From: Salinarchaeum laminariae
Lineage (GTDB): Archaea; Halobacteriota; Halobacteria; Halobacteriales; Salinarchaeaceae
DNA length: 64,000 bases
Direction of reading: 5' to 3'
NCBI RefSeq assembly: GCF_023204835.1
Contig: NZ_CP096270.1
Coordinates: 1,922,001 to 1,986,000 of the forward strand
Made by a program: the position numbers and the translations under genes. The notes below the pieces were generated by a model. The model ran no database searches and had not been told where the DNA came from. It was given only the letters and a program-made list of their open reading frames with translations. How positions within the stretch are numbered: position 1 is the stretch's first letter; each line of letters starts with the position of its first letter. Positions 45,634-53,587 of the stretch are shown piece by piece.

Positions 45634-48369
45634 ATGACTGACGCGGGCCAGCAGGACCTCTCGTCGTGGGCCGATTCGGGCGAGGACGCCCGGCCCGCTG
45701 CCGAGGCCGAGTACGTCGCCGGCGAGGGCGAGAACGGGAGCGACGACGTCGTCGATCCGATGGTGGAGACGCTTCCCGATGCGGATGGCACCGTCGAGCT
45801 TCGCGTGATGCAGATCGACTACACGATCGAGGGCACCGGCAGCGACGAGACGCCGATCGTCCACGTCTTCGGACGGACGTCGGAGGGCGTCAGAGAGCAC
45901 GTGCGCGTTCGCGGGTTTCGACCATATTTCTACGCGCCAGTAGCGTCGGTGGCGCCCGACTCGCTCGCGAGCTACGACGGCATCGTCGACTACGAGGAGG
46001 GGTACGAGTCGATCCGCGGCGACGAGCTCCTGAAGATCTTCGGTCGCACGCCGCGAGACGTCGGGCAGGTTCGCGACGAGTTCGACCATTACGAGGCGGA
46101 CGTACTGTTCCCGAACCGGCTCCTCATCGACAAGGGTATCGAAAGCGGAATTCGGGTGCCAGCCCGACGCGACGGTCGGGACTCCGGCGGCGAGCGCGAG
46201 CCGATCACGATCCATCACGACGAGATCCAGCCCGTCGAGGTGGTCGCCGAGCCCCGCGTGCACACGCTCGACATCGAGGTCGACGATCGCCATGGCTTCC
46301 CGGAAGACGGCGAGGAGCCGATCGTCTGTCTCACCACGCACGATTCGGTCCGTGATGAGTACGTCGGCTGGATCTTCCCGGGCGAGGACGCCCAGTGGAG
46401 TGGCGACCTCGACGAGCTCGAGTACGATCCGATCACCGACGACGCTGCAATCGAGGTTCGAGCGTTCGAGAGCGAGGCGGCGATGCTGGAATCGTATCTT
46501 GCCTACGTCGAGGAGACCGATCCGGACGTGCTCACCGGCTGGAACTTCGACGATTTCGACATGCCGTACGTCCTCGACCGGCTGGAGGAACTCGACGGCA
46601 GGTTCGACGTCGACGAGGACCTCTCCATCGAACGGCTCTCCCGAGTCGACGAGGTCTGGCGGTCGAACTGGGGCGCGCCGGACGTGAAGGGACGGGTCGT
46701 GTTCGACCTGCTCTACGCCTACCAGCGCACGCAGTTCTCGGAGCTCGATTCCTACCGACTGGATGCCGTCGCGGAGGAGGAACTCGGTGTCGGGAAGGAA
46801 CGCTACACCGGCGACCTCGGCGATCTCTGGGAGCAGGATCCCGAGCGGCTGCTCGAGTACAACGTTCGCGACGTGGAGCTTTGCGTCGAACTCGATCGCA
46901 AACAGGACGTGATCGCGTTCTGGGATGAGGTGCGAACCTTCGTCGGCTGCAAGCTCGAGGACGCGACGACGCCCGGCGACGCGGTCGACATGTTCGTCCT
47001 CCACAAGGTCAACGGCGAGTTCGTGCTCCCCTCGAAAGGTCAACAGGAGAGCGAGGAGTACGAGGGAGGCGCCGTCTTCGACCCGATCACGGGCGTTCGC
47101 GAGATGGTGAGCGTGCTCGACCTCAAGAGCCTGTACCCGATGTGCATGGTGACGACGAACGCGTCGCCGGAGACGAAAGTCGATCCGGAGCGCTACGACG
47201 GCGAGACGTTCGTCGCGCCCAATGGCACCCACTTCCGGAAGGAGCCCGATGGGATCATCCGCGAGATGGTCGACGAGCTACTCACCGAGCGCGAGACCAA
47301 GAAGGCTGCACGCAACGAGCACGATCCCACCTCCGCGGACTACGATCGTTTCGACCGTCAGCAGGCCGCGGTGAAGGTCATCATGAACTCGCTGTACGGC
47401 GTGCTGGGCTGGGAGCGCTTCCGGCTCTACGACAAGGAGATGGGCGCTGCGGTGACGGCGACGGGCCGCGAGGTCATCGAGTTCACCGAGCAGGCGGCGA
47501 ACGAGCTCGGCAGAGACGTGGTCTACGGCGACACCGACTCGATCATGCTGGAGCTCGGCGGTGACGTCTCCACGGAGACGGCCATCGAGCAGTCCTTCGA
47601 GATCGAGGAGCACATCAACGACTCCTACGACGAGTTCGCGAGCGAGGAACTCAACGCACAGGACCACCGGTTCCAGATCGAGTTCGAGAAGCTCTACCGG
47701 CGATTCTTCCAGGCGGGCAAGAAGAAGCGCTACGCCGGCCACATCGTCTGGAAGGAGGGCAAGAGCGTCGACGACGTGGACATCACCGGGTTCGAGTACC
47801 AGCGATCGGACATCGCGCCCGTCACGAAGGAGGTCCAGCTCGAGGTCATCGACATGATCGTCCGTGGGGAGGCGATCGACGACGTCACCGACTACGTCCA
47901 CGAGCGCATCGAGGAGTTCAAATCCGGACAGGCGGACCCCGCCGACATTGGGATTCCTGGCGGGATCGGGAAACGCCTCGATAACTACGACACCGACACC
48001 GCGCAGGTCCGTGGCGCGAAGTTCGCGAACATGCTGCTGGGGACGAACTTCGATCGCGGGAGCAAGCCAAAGCGGCTCTACCTCGAGGACGTTCACCCCA
48101 CGTTCTTCCGCCGGCTGGAGAACGAGCGCGGGTTCAACCCACAGGAGAACGACCTGTATCTCCAGTTCAAGCGAGACGTCGAGGCCGGTGACGGCGTCAT
48201 CTGCATCGAGTACGCCGATCAGCTGCCCGAGGAGTTCGAAATCGACTGGGAGAAGATGCTCGACAAGACGCTCAAGGGACCGATCGAACGGATACTGGAG
48301 GCACTGGACGTCTCCTGGGAGGAAGTCGAGAGCGGCCAGGAACAGACCGGTCTCTCTGGCTTTATGTGA
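45634..48369 (+). CDS. polB: DNA polymerase family B
   Basis: A 911-residue replicative polymerase. Exonuclease motifs: DIEVDD (Exo I), WNFDDFDMPY (Exo II) and YNVRDVELC (Exo III). Polymerase motifs: A DLKSLYP, B KVIMNSLYGVLG and C YGDTDS. All three polymerase motifs are uninterrupted, so no intein is present, although haloarchaeal polB genes often have them. The last residues QTGLSGFM fit a PCNA-interacting peptide (QxxLxxFx). The first about 40 residues are an acidic extension. Confidence 0.96.
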   Translation: MTDAGQQDLSSWADSGEDARPAAEAEYVAGEGENGSDDVVDPMVETLPDADGTVELRVMQIDYTIEGTGSDETPIVHVFGRTSEGVREHVRVRGFRPYFYAPVASVAPDSLASYDGIVDYEEGYESIRGDELLKIFGRTPRDVGQVRDEFDHYEADVLFPNRLLIDKGIESGIRVPARRDGRDSGGEREPITIHHDEIQPVEVVAEPRVHTLDIEVDDRHGFPEDGEEPIVCLTTHDSVRDEYVGWIFPGEDAQWSGDLDELEYDPITDDAAIEVRAFESEAAMLESYLAYVEETDPDVLTGWNFDDFDMPYVLDRLEELDGRFDVDEDLSIERLSRVDEVWRSNWGAPDVKGRVVFDLLYAYQRTQFSELDSYRLDAVAEEELGVGKERYTGDLGDLWEQDPERLLEYNVRDVELCVELDRKQDVIAFWDEVRTFVGCKLEDATTPGDAVDMFVLHKVNGEFVLPSKGQQESEEYEGGAVFDPITGVREMVSVLDLKSLYPMCMVTTNASPETKVDPERYDGETFVAPNGTHFRKEPDGIIREMVDELLTERETKKAARNEHDPTSADYDRFDRQQAAVKVIMNSLYGVLGWERFRLYDKEMGAAVTATGREVIEFTEQAANELGRDVVYGDTDSIMLELGGDVSTETAIEQSFEIEEHINDSYDEFASEELNAQDHRFQIEFEKLYRRFFQAGKKKRYAGHIVWKEGKSVDDVDITGFEYQRSDIAPVTKEVQLEVIDMIVRGEAIDDVTDYVHERIEEFKSGQADPADIGIPGGIGKRLDNYDTDTAQVRGAKFANMLLGTNFDRGSKPKRLYLEDVHPTFFRRLENERGFNPQENDLYLQFKRDVEAGDGVICIEYADQLPEEFEIDWEKMLDKTLKGPIERILEALDVSWEEVESGQEQTGLSGFM

Positions 48370-48507
48370 GGTCTCTTCGGCACGTCATCCTGTCTGGGCT
48401 ACCGGTGGTAGACCGAACCGCGTGGTGGTCGGTTTCAGCCTGCGACGCGCGTAGCGCCGTGGGTCACCACATGCACGCTTAACTGTTGCCAGTTGTTACC
48501 AATAGTC

Positions 48508-49530
48508 ATGGTTGGCCCCATTCCGATGAAGCTCTCCCGGCGACGAGCGCTACTGGCGGCAGGGACAGTCGTCGGCGGTGGTGCACTGGCCGCTACCGAA
48601 GCTCTCCAGTCGTCTCAGGACGACGAAACGCAGGGACGAATGATCGAGCGACACGACGCGACGCTCGCCGCGGCGTCGGTTTCTGGGCCCTATCCTGGCG
48701 GGGACTACTGCACGGTGGATCAAACGCTCGCGTCGCGAGTCGGCATCGAGGCGGGCCAGCAGGTGCGAGTCGCCGTCGACGAGCCTTCCGGGGACGTCGA
48801 GTTTCAGGAGAAGTGTTTCACCGTCGCGGAGATCGTCAACACTGACCAGAACACCGTCACAGCGGAGGCCGACGAGCTCGCCCAGTTCGGCGCGAGCGAC
48901 GGCGCCGACGGGAGCGTCTCCGCACACGTTCCACACCCCAGCCTCGACAGCCGGGAGCAGGCCTGGTCGAACGACGAGTTCGTCGAGCGGCTCGTCGGTG
49001 GGAGCCGTGCAATCGACGCCGGACTCGTCGCGCTCGCACCCCACGGTGGCGTCGTCGAGTACAACACTGGCCGCCAGGCCGTTCACGTGGCGGAAAACTA
49101 CGACACAGTCGGCTGGGCCTGCTACGGCTACAACGGCGACGCCGGCGCCTACGATCGCTGGCATATCACCTCGCCGGCGCTCTCACGGGCGTCCTTCCCG
49201 AAACTGGACTCGATCGCCGACGTCGGGTTCGACGCTGCGATCGCGTTTCACGGCACGAGTGCAGACACCGTGCAGGTCGGCGGACTTGGTGTGGAGGCTC
49301 GGGATCGCGTCGCCAATCGGCTGCAGACCGCGTACGACGATGCGAACGCCGACGTCGTCGTCGAGGTCGTCACGGACACCGAGCTCGCAGGACAGAACCC
49401 GAACAACGTCGTGAACTGGATCACAGACGACGGCGCGTCGGGCGTCCAGCTAGAGCTCCCCTATGACATCCGATCGGAGTACCACGTCCTCACCGCCGAG
49501 ACGGCTGCCGAAGCGATGCTCGACGGCTGA
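48508..49530 (+). CDS. Tat-exported poly-gamma-glutamate hydrolase-like protein
   Basis: A 340-residue protein. The N terminus has a twin-arginine signal (KLSRRRALLAAGTVVGGGAL). After a beta-rich part of about 90 residues comes a domain of the phage-type poly-gamma-glutamate hydrolase family: GLVALAPHGGVVEYNTGRQA with the metal His/Glu, CYGYNG and WHITSPALS. Members cleave poly-gamma-glutamate by a zinc mechanism. Haloarchaea such as Natrialba make this polymer (established). The start at 48508 has a TTAACT box about 28 bases upstream; an ATG six codons later is possible. Confidence 0.78.
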   Translation: MVGPIPMKLSRRRALLAAGTVVGGGALAATEALQSSQDDETQGRMIERHDATLAAASVSGPYPGGDYCTVDQTLASRVGIEAGQQVRVAVDEPSGDVEFQEKCFTVAEIVNTDQNTVTAEADELAQFGASDGADGSVSAHVPHPSLDSREQAWSNDEFVERLVGGSRAIDAGLVALAPHGGVVEYNTGRQAVHVAENYDTVGWACYGYNGDAGAYDRWHITSPALSRASFPKLDSIADVGFDAAIAFHGTSADTVQVGGLGVEARDRVANRLQTAYDDANADVVVEVVTDTELAGQNPNNVVNWITDDGASGVQLELPYDIRSEYHVLTAETAAEAMLDG

Positions 49531-49763
49531 CGTCGTGGATGGCGTCGGAGATCTAGTTGAAGAGGTCACACGACCCGCGCGCCTGAACGAGGCGAGCGGT
49601 GCACGTCCCACGAAACGACCCTGAATCGGGCTGAAGCACTCCGAATTCTGCGAAACGCTCTTTCCGACCGTCGCTGGCGCATGCCGATCACGTTCGCTCC
49701 GGATTCGGAATGGGAAAAATATTTTGTCGAATGTGGAAGTGCTTTGCCGTCGATTACGAAAGC

Positions 49764-49770
49764 ATTATGG
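49764..49770 (+). promoter_or_regulatory. TATA box of the suf operon
   Basis: CATTATG 30-36 bases before the sufC ATG. Further upstream, 49715-49735 is AT-rich (GGGAAAAATATTTTG). Confidence 0.45.
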
Positions 49771-49799
49771 GCCGCTCGAACCACTAGTCGACCGACAAG

Positions 49800-50723
49800 A
49801 TGGCACGACTCGAACTCAATCAACTCGAGGCCGAAGTGGCCGAAGAGGACGACGAAGTGATCCTCGAAGGCGTCGACCTCGAGGTCGAGGCCGGCGAGAT
49901 TCACGCGCTGATGGGACCGAACGGGAGCGGAAAGTCGACCACGGCGAAGGTCATCGCGGGTCACCCCGCGTACGAGGTTACCGGCGGCGAGGTCCTCCTG
50001 CACCTCGACGACGGCGACTTCGGCGGTGACGTGGAGATCCCCGAGGACATGCAGACGTGGAACCTGCTCGAACTCGAACCCAACGAGCGCGCCGCGATCG
50101 GCGTGTTCCTGGGCTTCCAGTATCCTGCGGAGATCGAGGGCGTCACGATGGCGAACTTCCTCCGCACGGCGCTCAACGCCAAGCTCGACGAGCGCGCGGA
50201 GCTCTTCGAGGACGAGGACGAAGCCGACGCGGAAGACGGCGACGAGGAAGACGACTCTGGCTACGACACCTCCCCGATGGAGGGTCCCGCCGACGAGGGC
50301 GAGGTCGGTGTCGCCGAGTTCCAGCAGATCCTCCAGGAGAAGATGGAGCTGCTGGACATGGACGAGTCCTTCGCACAGCGGTATCTCAACGCCGGCTTCT
50401 CCGGCGGCGAGAAGAAACAGAACGAGGTACTCCAGGCCGCCATCCTCGAGCCGGAGATCGCCGTTCTCGACGAGATCGACTCCGGGCTGGACATCGACCG
50501 CCTGCAGGACGTCTCCGACGGCATCAACGCCCTCCGCGACGAGCAGGGCACCGGTGTCCTCCAGATCACCCACTACCAGCGTATTCTCGACTACGTCGAG
50601 CCCGACCGCGTCCACGTCATGCTCGACGGCCAGATCGCGATGAGCGGCGGTCCCGAGCTCGCAGAGAAGCTCGAGGACCGCGGCTACGACTGGGTGCGCG
50701 AGGAAGTGTGCGAGACGGCGTAA
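49800..50723 (+). CDS. sufC: Fe-S cluster assembly ATPase SufC
   Basis: A 307-residue ABC-type ATPase of the SUF system. Walker A GPNGSGKS at 39-46, Q-loop FQYPAEI, signature FSGGEKKQNE, Walker B VLDEIDSGLDID, and the switch His in LQITHY. It is longer than the about 250 residues of bacterial SufC: an acidic insertion of some 40 residues (about 135-175, EDEDEADAEDGDEEDDSG) lies between the Q-loop region and the helical domain. It drives SufB-SufD scaffold rearrangement. First gene of sufCBD. Confidence 0.96.
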   Translation: MARLELNQLEAEVAEEDDEVILEGVDLEVEAGEIHALMGPNGSGKSTTAKVIAGHPAYEVTGGEVLLHLDDGDFGGDVEIPEDMQTWNLLELEPNERAAIGVFLGFQYPAEIEGVTMANFLRTALNAKLDERAELFEDEDEADAEDGDEEDDSGYDTSPMEGPADEGEVGVAEFQQILQEKMELLDMDESFAQRYLNAGFSGGEKKQNEVLQAAILEPEIAVLDEIDSGLDIDRLQDVSDGINALRDEQGTGVLQITHYQRILDYVEPDRVHVMLDGQIAMSGGPELAEKLEDRGYDWVREEVCETA

Positions 50724-50791
50724 CCGATGACGGTTTCGAACTGCCGGCATCGTGAACAGGACTATACCCCCAGCGACCCCATGATCGACCA

Positions 50792-52222
50792 ATGAGCTCA
50801 GAAGACGACGAACTACAGCAGACGAACACCGAGGAACGGTTCGACTTCCGCAAGGAGGAGGCCTCCGCGGTGACGTCCGGTAAGGGCCTCGACGAGGACA
50901 CGATTCGCCTCATCTCCGAGGACAAGGACGAACCCGACTGGATGCTCGAGCGACGCCTCCGCGCACTCGAGCAGTACCACGAACTGCCGATGCCCGACGA
51001 CTGGCCGGGAGCTCCCGACCTCTCCGGGCTCGACATCGAGGAGATCGTTCCCTACATCCGACCAGACGTCGAGGCACGCGACGCCACGGACGACTGGGAC
51101 GACCTCCCCGAGGACATCCAGGACACCTTCGACAAGCTGGGCATCCCCGAGGCCGAGAAGAAGGCCCTCTCCGGCGTCGGCGCCCAGTACGAGTCCGAGG
51201 TCGTCTACCAGAACATGCAGGAGCAGTGGGAGGAGAAGGGCGTCATCTTCTGCAACATGGACGAGGCCGTGCAGGAGCACGAAGAGATCGTGAAGGAGTA
51301 CTTCATGACGAAATGCGTGCCTCCGAGCGACAACAAGTTCGCGGCGCTCCACGGCGCGGTCTGGTCCGGCGGCTCCTTCGTGTACGTTCCCGAGGACGTC
51401 ACCGTCCAGATGCCCGTTCAGGCCTACTTCCGGATGAACTCCGAGGGGATGGGCCAGTTCGAGCACACGCTCATCATCGCCGAGGCCGGCTCCGAGGTTC
51501 ACTACATCGAGGGCTGCTCGGCACCGAAATACGCCGCACACAACCTCCACTCCGGCGGCGTCGAGGTTTTCGTCAAGGAGGACGCCCACGTGCAGTACTC
51601 GACCGTCCAGAACTGGTCGAAGAACACGTTCAACCTCAACACCAAGCGCGCGATCGCCGAGAAGGGCGGTCGTATGGAGTGGGTCTCCGGGTCGATGGGC
51701 TCGAAGGCCACGATGCTCTACCCCTCGACGATCCTCAAGGGGAAGGGTGCCAGCGACAACCACATCACCATCGCCTTCGCGGGCGAGGGGCAGGACATCG
51801 ACACCGGCGCGAAGGTCTACCACAACGCGCCGAACACGAAGTCCACCGTCGAGTCCAAATCTATCTCCAAGGACGGCGGCCGCACGAACTACCGCGGTCT
51901 CGTCCACATCGCCGACGGCGCCGAGAACTCCTCGACTGCCGTCGAGTGTGACGCGCTGATGTTCGACAACGAGTCGACCAGCGACACGATGCCGTACATG
52001 GAGATCGAGGAGTCGAAGGTCGACGTCGCCCACGAGGCGACCGTCGGCAAGATCGGCGACGAGGACGTGTTCTACCTCCAGAGCCGCGGGCTGGACGACG
52101 ACGACGCCAAGCAGATGATCGTCTCCGGGTTCATCGAGCCGATCACGGAGGAACTGCCCATCGAGTACGCCGTCGAGCTCAACCGTCTCATCGAGCTCGA
52201 GATGGAGGGAAGCCTCGGGTAA
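50792..52222 (+). CDS. sufB: Fe-S cluster assembly protein SufB
   Basis: A 476-residue scaffold protein. Segments typical of SufB are visible: KCVPPSDNKFAALH, YFRMNSEGMGQFEHTLIIAE, YIEGCSAPKYAAHNLHSGGVE with the conserved Cys, and HEATVGKIGDEDVFYLQSRG. It builds Fe-S clusters with SufC and SufD. Lies 68 bases after sufC and one base before sufD's ATG. Confidence 0.97.
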   Translation: MSSEDDELQQTNTEERFDFRKEEASAVTSGKGLDEDTIRLISEDKDEPDWMLERRLRALEQYHELPMPDDWPGAPDLSGLDIEEIVPYIRPDVEARDATDDWDDLPEDIQDTFDKLGIPEAEKKALSGVGAQYESEVVYQNMQEQWEEKGVIFCNMDEAVQEHEEIVKEYFMTKCVPPSDNKFAALHGAVWSGGSFVYVPEDVTVQMPVQAYFRMNSEGMGQFEHTLIIAEAGSEVHYIEGCSAPKYAAHNLHSGGVEVFVKEDAHVQYSTVQNWSKNTFNLNTKRAIAEKGGRMEWVSGSMGSKATMLYPSTILKGKGASDNHITIAFAGEGQDIDTGAKVYHNAPNTKSTVESKSISKDGGRTNYRGLVHIADGAENSSTAVECDALMFDNESTSDTMPYMEIEESKVDVAHEATVGKIGDEDVFYLQSRGLDDDDAKQMIVSGFIEPITEELPIEYAVELNRLIELEMEGSLG

Positions 52223-52223
52223 G

Positions 52224-53450
52224 ATGTCCGGACAAATGAGAACGCAGCTACACACCGCGGTTGACGAAAGCACCGTCCGCCAGATCTCCGAGGAGCTGGG
52301 CGAGCCCGAGTGGCTCCTCGAGACCCGTCTCGAGGCCCTCGACGCACTCGAGGAGCTCGACATGCCCGACGTCATCCGCACGCCGGGCCGAACCTGGACG
52401 AACCTCTACGATCTGGACTACGAGTCCTTCGTCGATCCTCTGAACGCGGCCGAGGAGAAGGACCAGGAGGGTCCCGACGAGATCGAGGTCCTCTCGATCG
52501 CGGAGGCCGTCGAGCAGCTCCCCGACGTGCTCGAGGAGCACTTCGGCTCCGTCGTCGACCCGCAGGAGAACTACCTCACGGCGCTATCGACGGCGCTGTT
52601 CTCGACTGGAACGGTCATCTACGTTCCCGAAGAGGTCGACGCCGAGGACGTGGCCATCCGCACGCGGATGAACTCCTCCTCGCTGTTCAACTACACCCTC
52701 GTCGTGACCGAGAAGTCCTCCTCCGTTACGATCCTCGAGCGGCAGTCTACCGGTGACGCCGATGTCGAGGGTGAGCGCTACTACAGCGGGATCGTGGAGG
52801 TCGCCGCCGGCGAGAACTCCCACGTCCAGTACGGTGCGCTCCAGAACCTCGACGACGACACCTACAACTACACGCTCAAGCGCGCCGACGCAGGCACCTA
52901 CTCGACCGTCTCCTTCATCGACGGCAACCTCGGCTCCCGACTGACGAAGACCGAGGTCTCCACCGAGCTCAACGGCGACGGTGCGGAGACGAAGATCGTC
53001 GGCGCCTTCTTCGGCCGCGACGACCAGCACTTCGATCTGGATTCGAAGGTCTGGCACCGCGCGGAGCACACGACCGCCGACCTCGTGATGCGCGGCGTCG
53101 TGGACGACGTCGCTCGCTCCGTCTACGAGGGCGTGCAGGACGTCGGCTCGATGGCTTGGGACACGAACTCCTACCAGCGGGAGAACACGCTGATGCTCTC
53201 CGACGAGAGCGAGGCCGACGCCTCCCCGAAGCTGATCATCAACAACCACGACACCGAGGCCTCCCACTCCGCGACGGTCGGCCAGGTCGATCAGGAGGAC
53301 CTCTTCTACATGACCTCTCGCGGCGTCGACCCGAAGGCGGCACGCGACATGCTCGTGGAAGGGTTCTTCGTCCCCGTCCTCGAGGAGGTCGAGGTCGAAG
53401 AGCTTCGCAACGACATTCAGGAGCTCATCTCGAAGCGCCTCGACGAGTAG
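52224..53450 (+). CDS. sufD: Fe-S cluster assembly protein SufD
   Basis: A 408-residue SufB paralogue. It has the beta-helix core (VRTRMNSSSLFNYTLVVTEK) and the C-terminal HSATVGQVDQEDLFYMTSRGVD. It makes the scaffold heterodimer with SufB. No sufS, sufE or sufU follows; the desulfurase must be elsewhere or sulphur is supplied another way. Confidence 0.95.
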   Translation: MSGQMRTQLHTAVDESTVRQISEELGEPEWLLETRLEALDALEELDMPDVIRTPGRTWTNLYDLDYESFVDPLNAAEEKDQEGPDEIEVLSIAEAVEQLPDVLEEHFGSVVDPQENYLTALSTALFSTGTVIYVPEEVDAEDVAIRTRMNSSSLFNYTLVVTEKSSSVTILERQSTGDADVEGERYYSGIVEVAAGENSHVQYGALQNLDDDTYNYTLKRADAGTYSTVSFIDGNLGSRLTKTEVSTELNGDGAETKIVGAFFGRDDQHFDLDSKVWHRAEHTTADLVMRGVVDDVARSVYEGVQDVGSMAWDTNSYQRENTLMLSDESEADASPKLIINNHDTEASHSATVGQVDQEDLFYMTSRGVDPKAARDMLVEGFFVPVLEEVEVEELRNDIQELISKRLDE

Positions 53451-53587
53451 CGCTTCAACCGTTCTTCTCACCCCGTCTCGCGCGCTGGACGCAGTAGTTT
53501 TCTCACACAGCCACCGGAGTGGGATGACCGGCGTCTCCAGAGACCGTCGTATCTAGCGGTTGCCTTTATGCCTGGTCGTCGCATTTG

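Noticed and set aside
45340..47232. 630-codon open frame opposite polB and spanning its promoter
   Set aside because: Antisense shadow; composition is not protein-like and it runs through the polB start region.
50813..52381. 522-codon open frame opposite sufB
   Set aside because: Antisense shadow of a clearly recognised gene.
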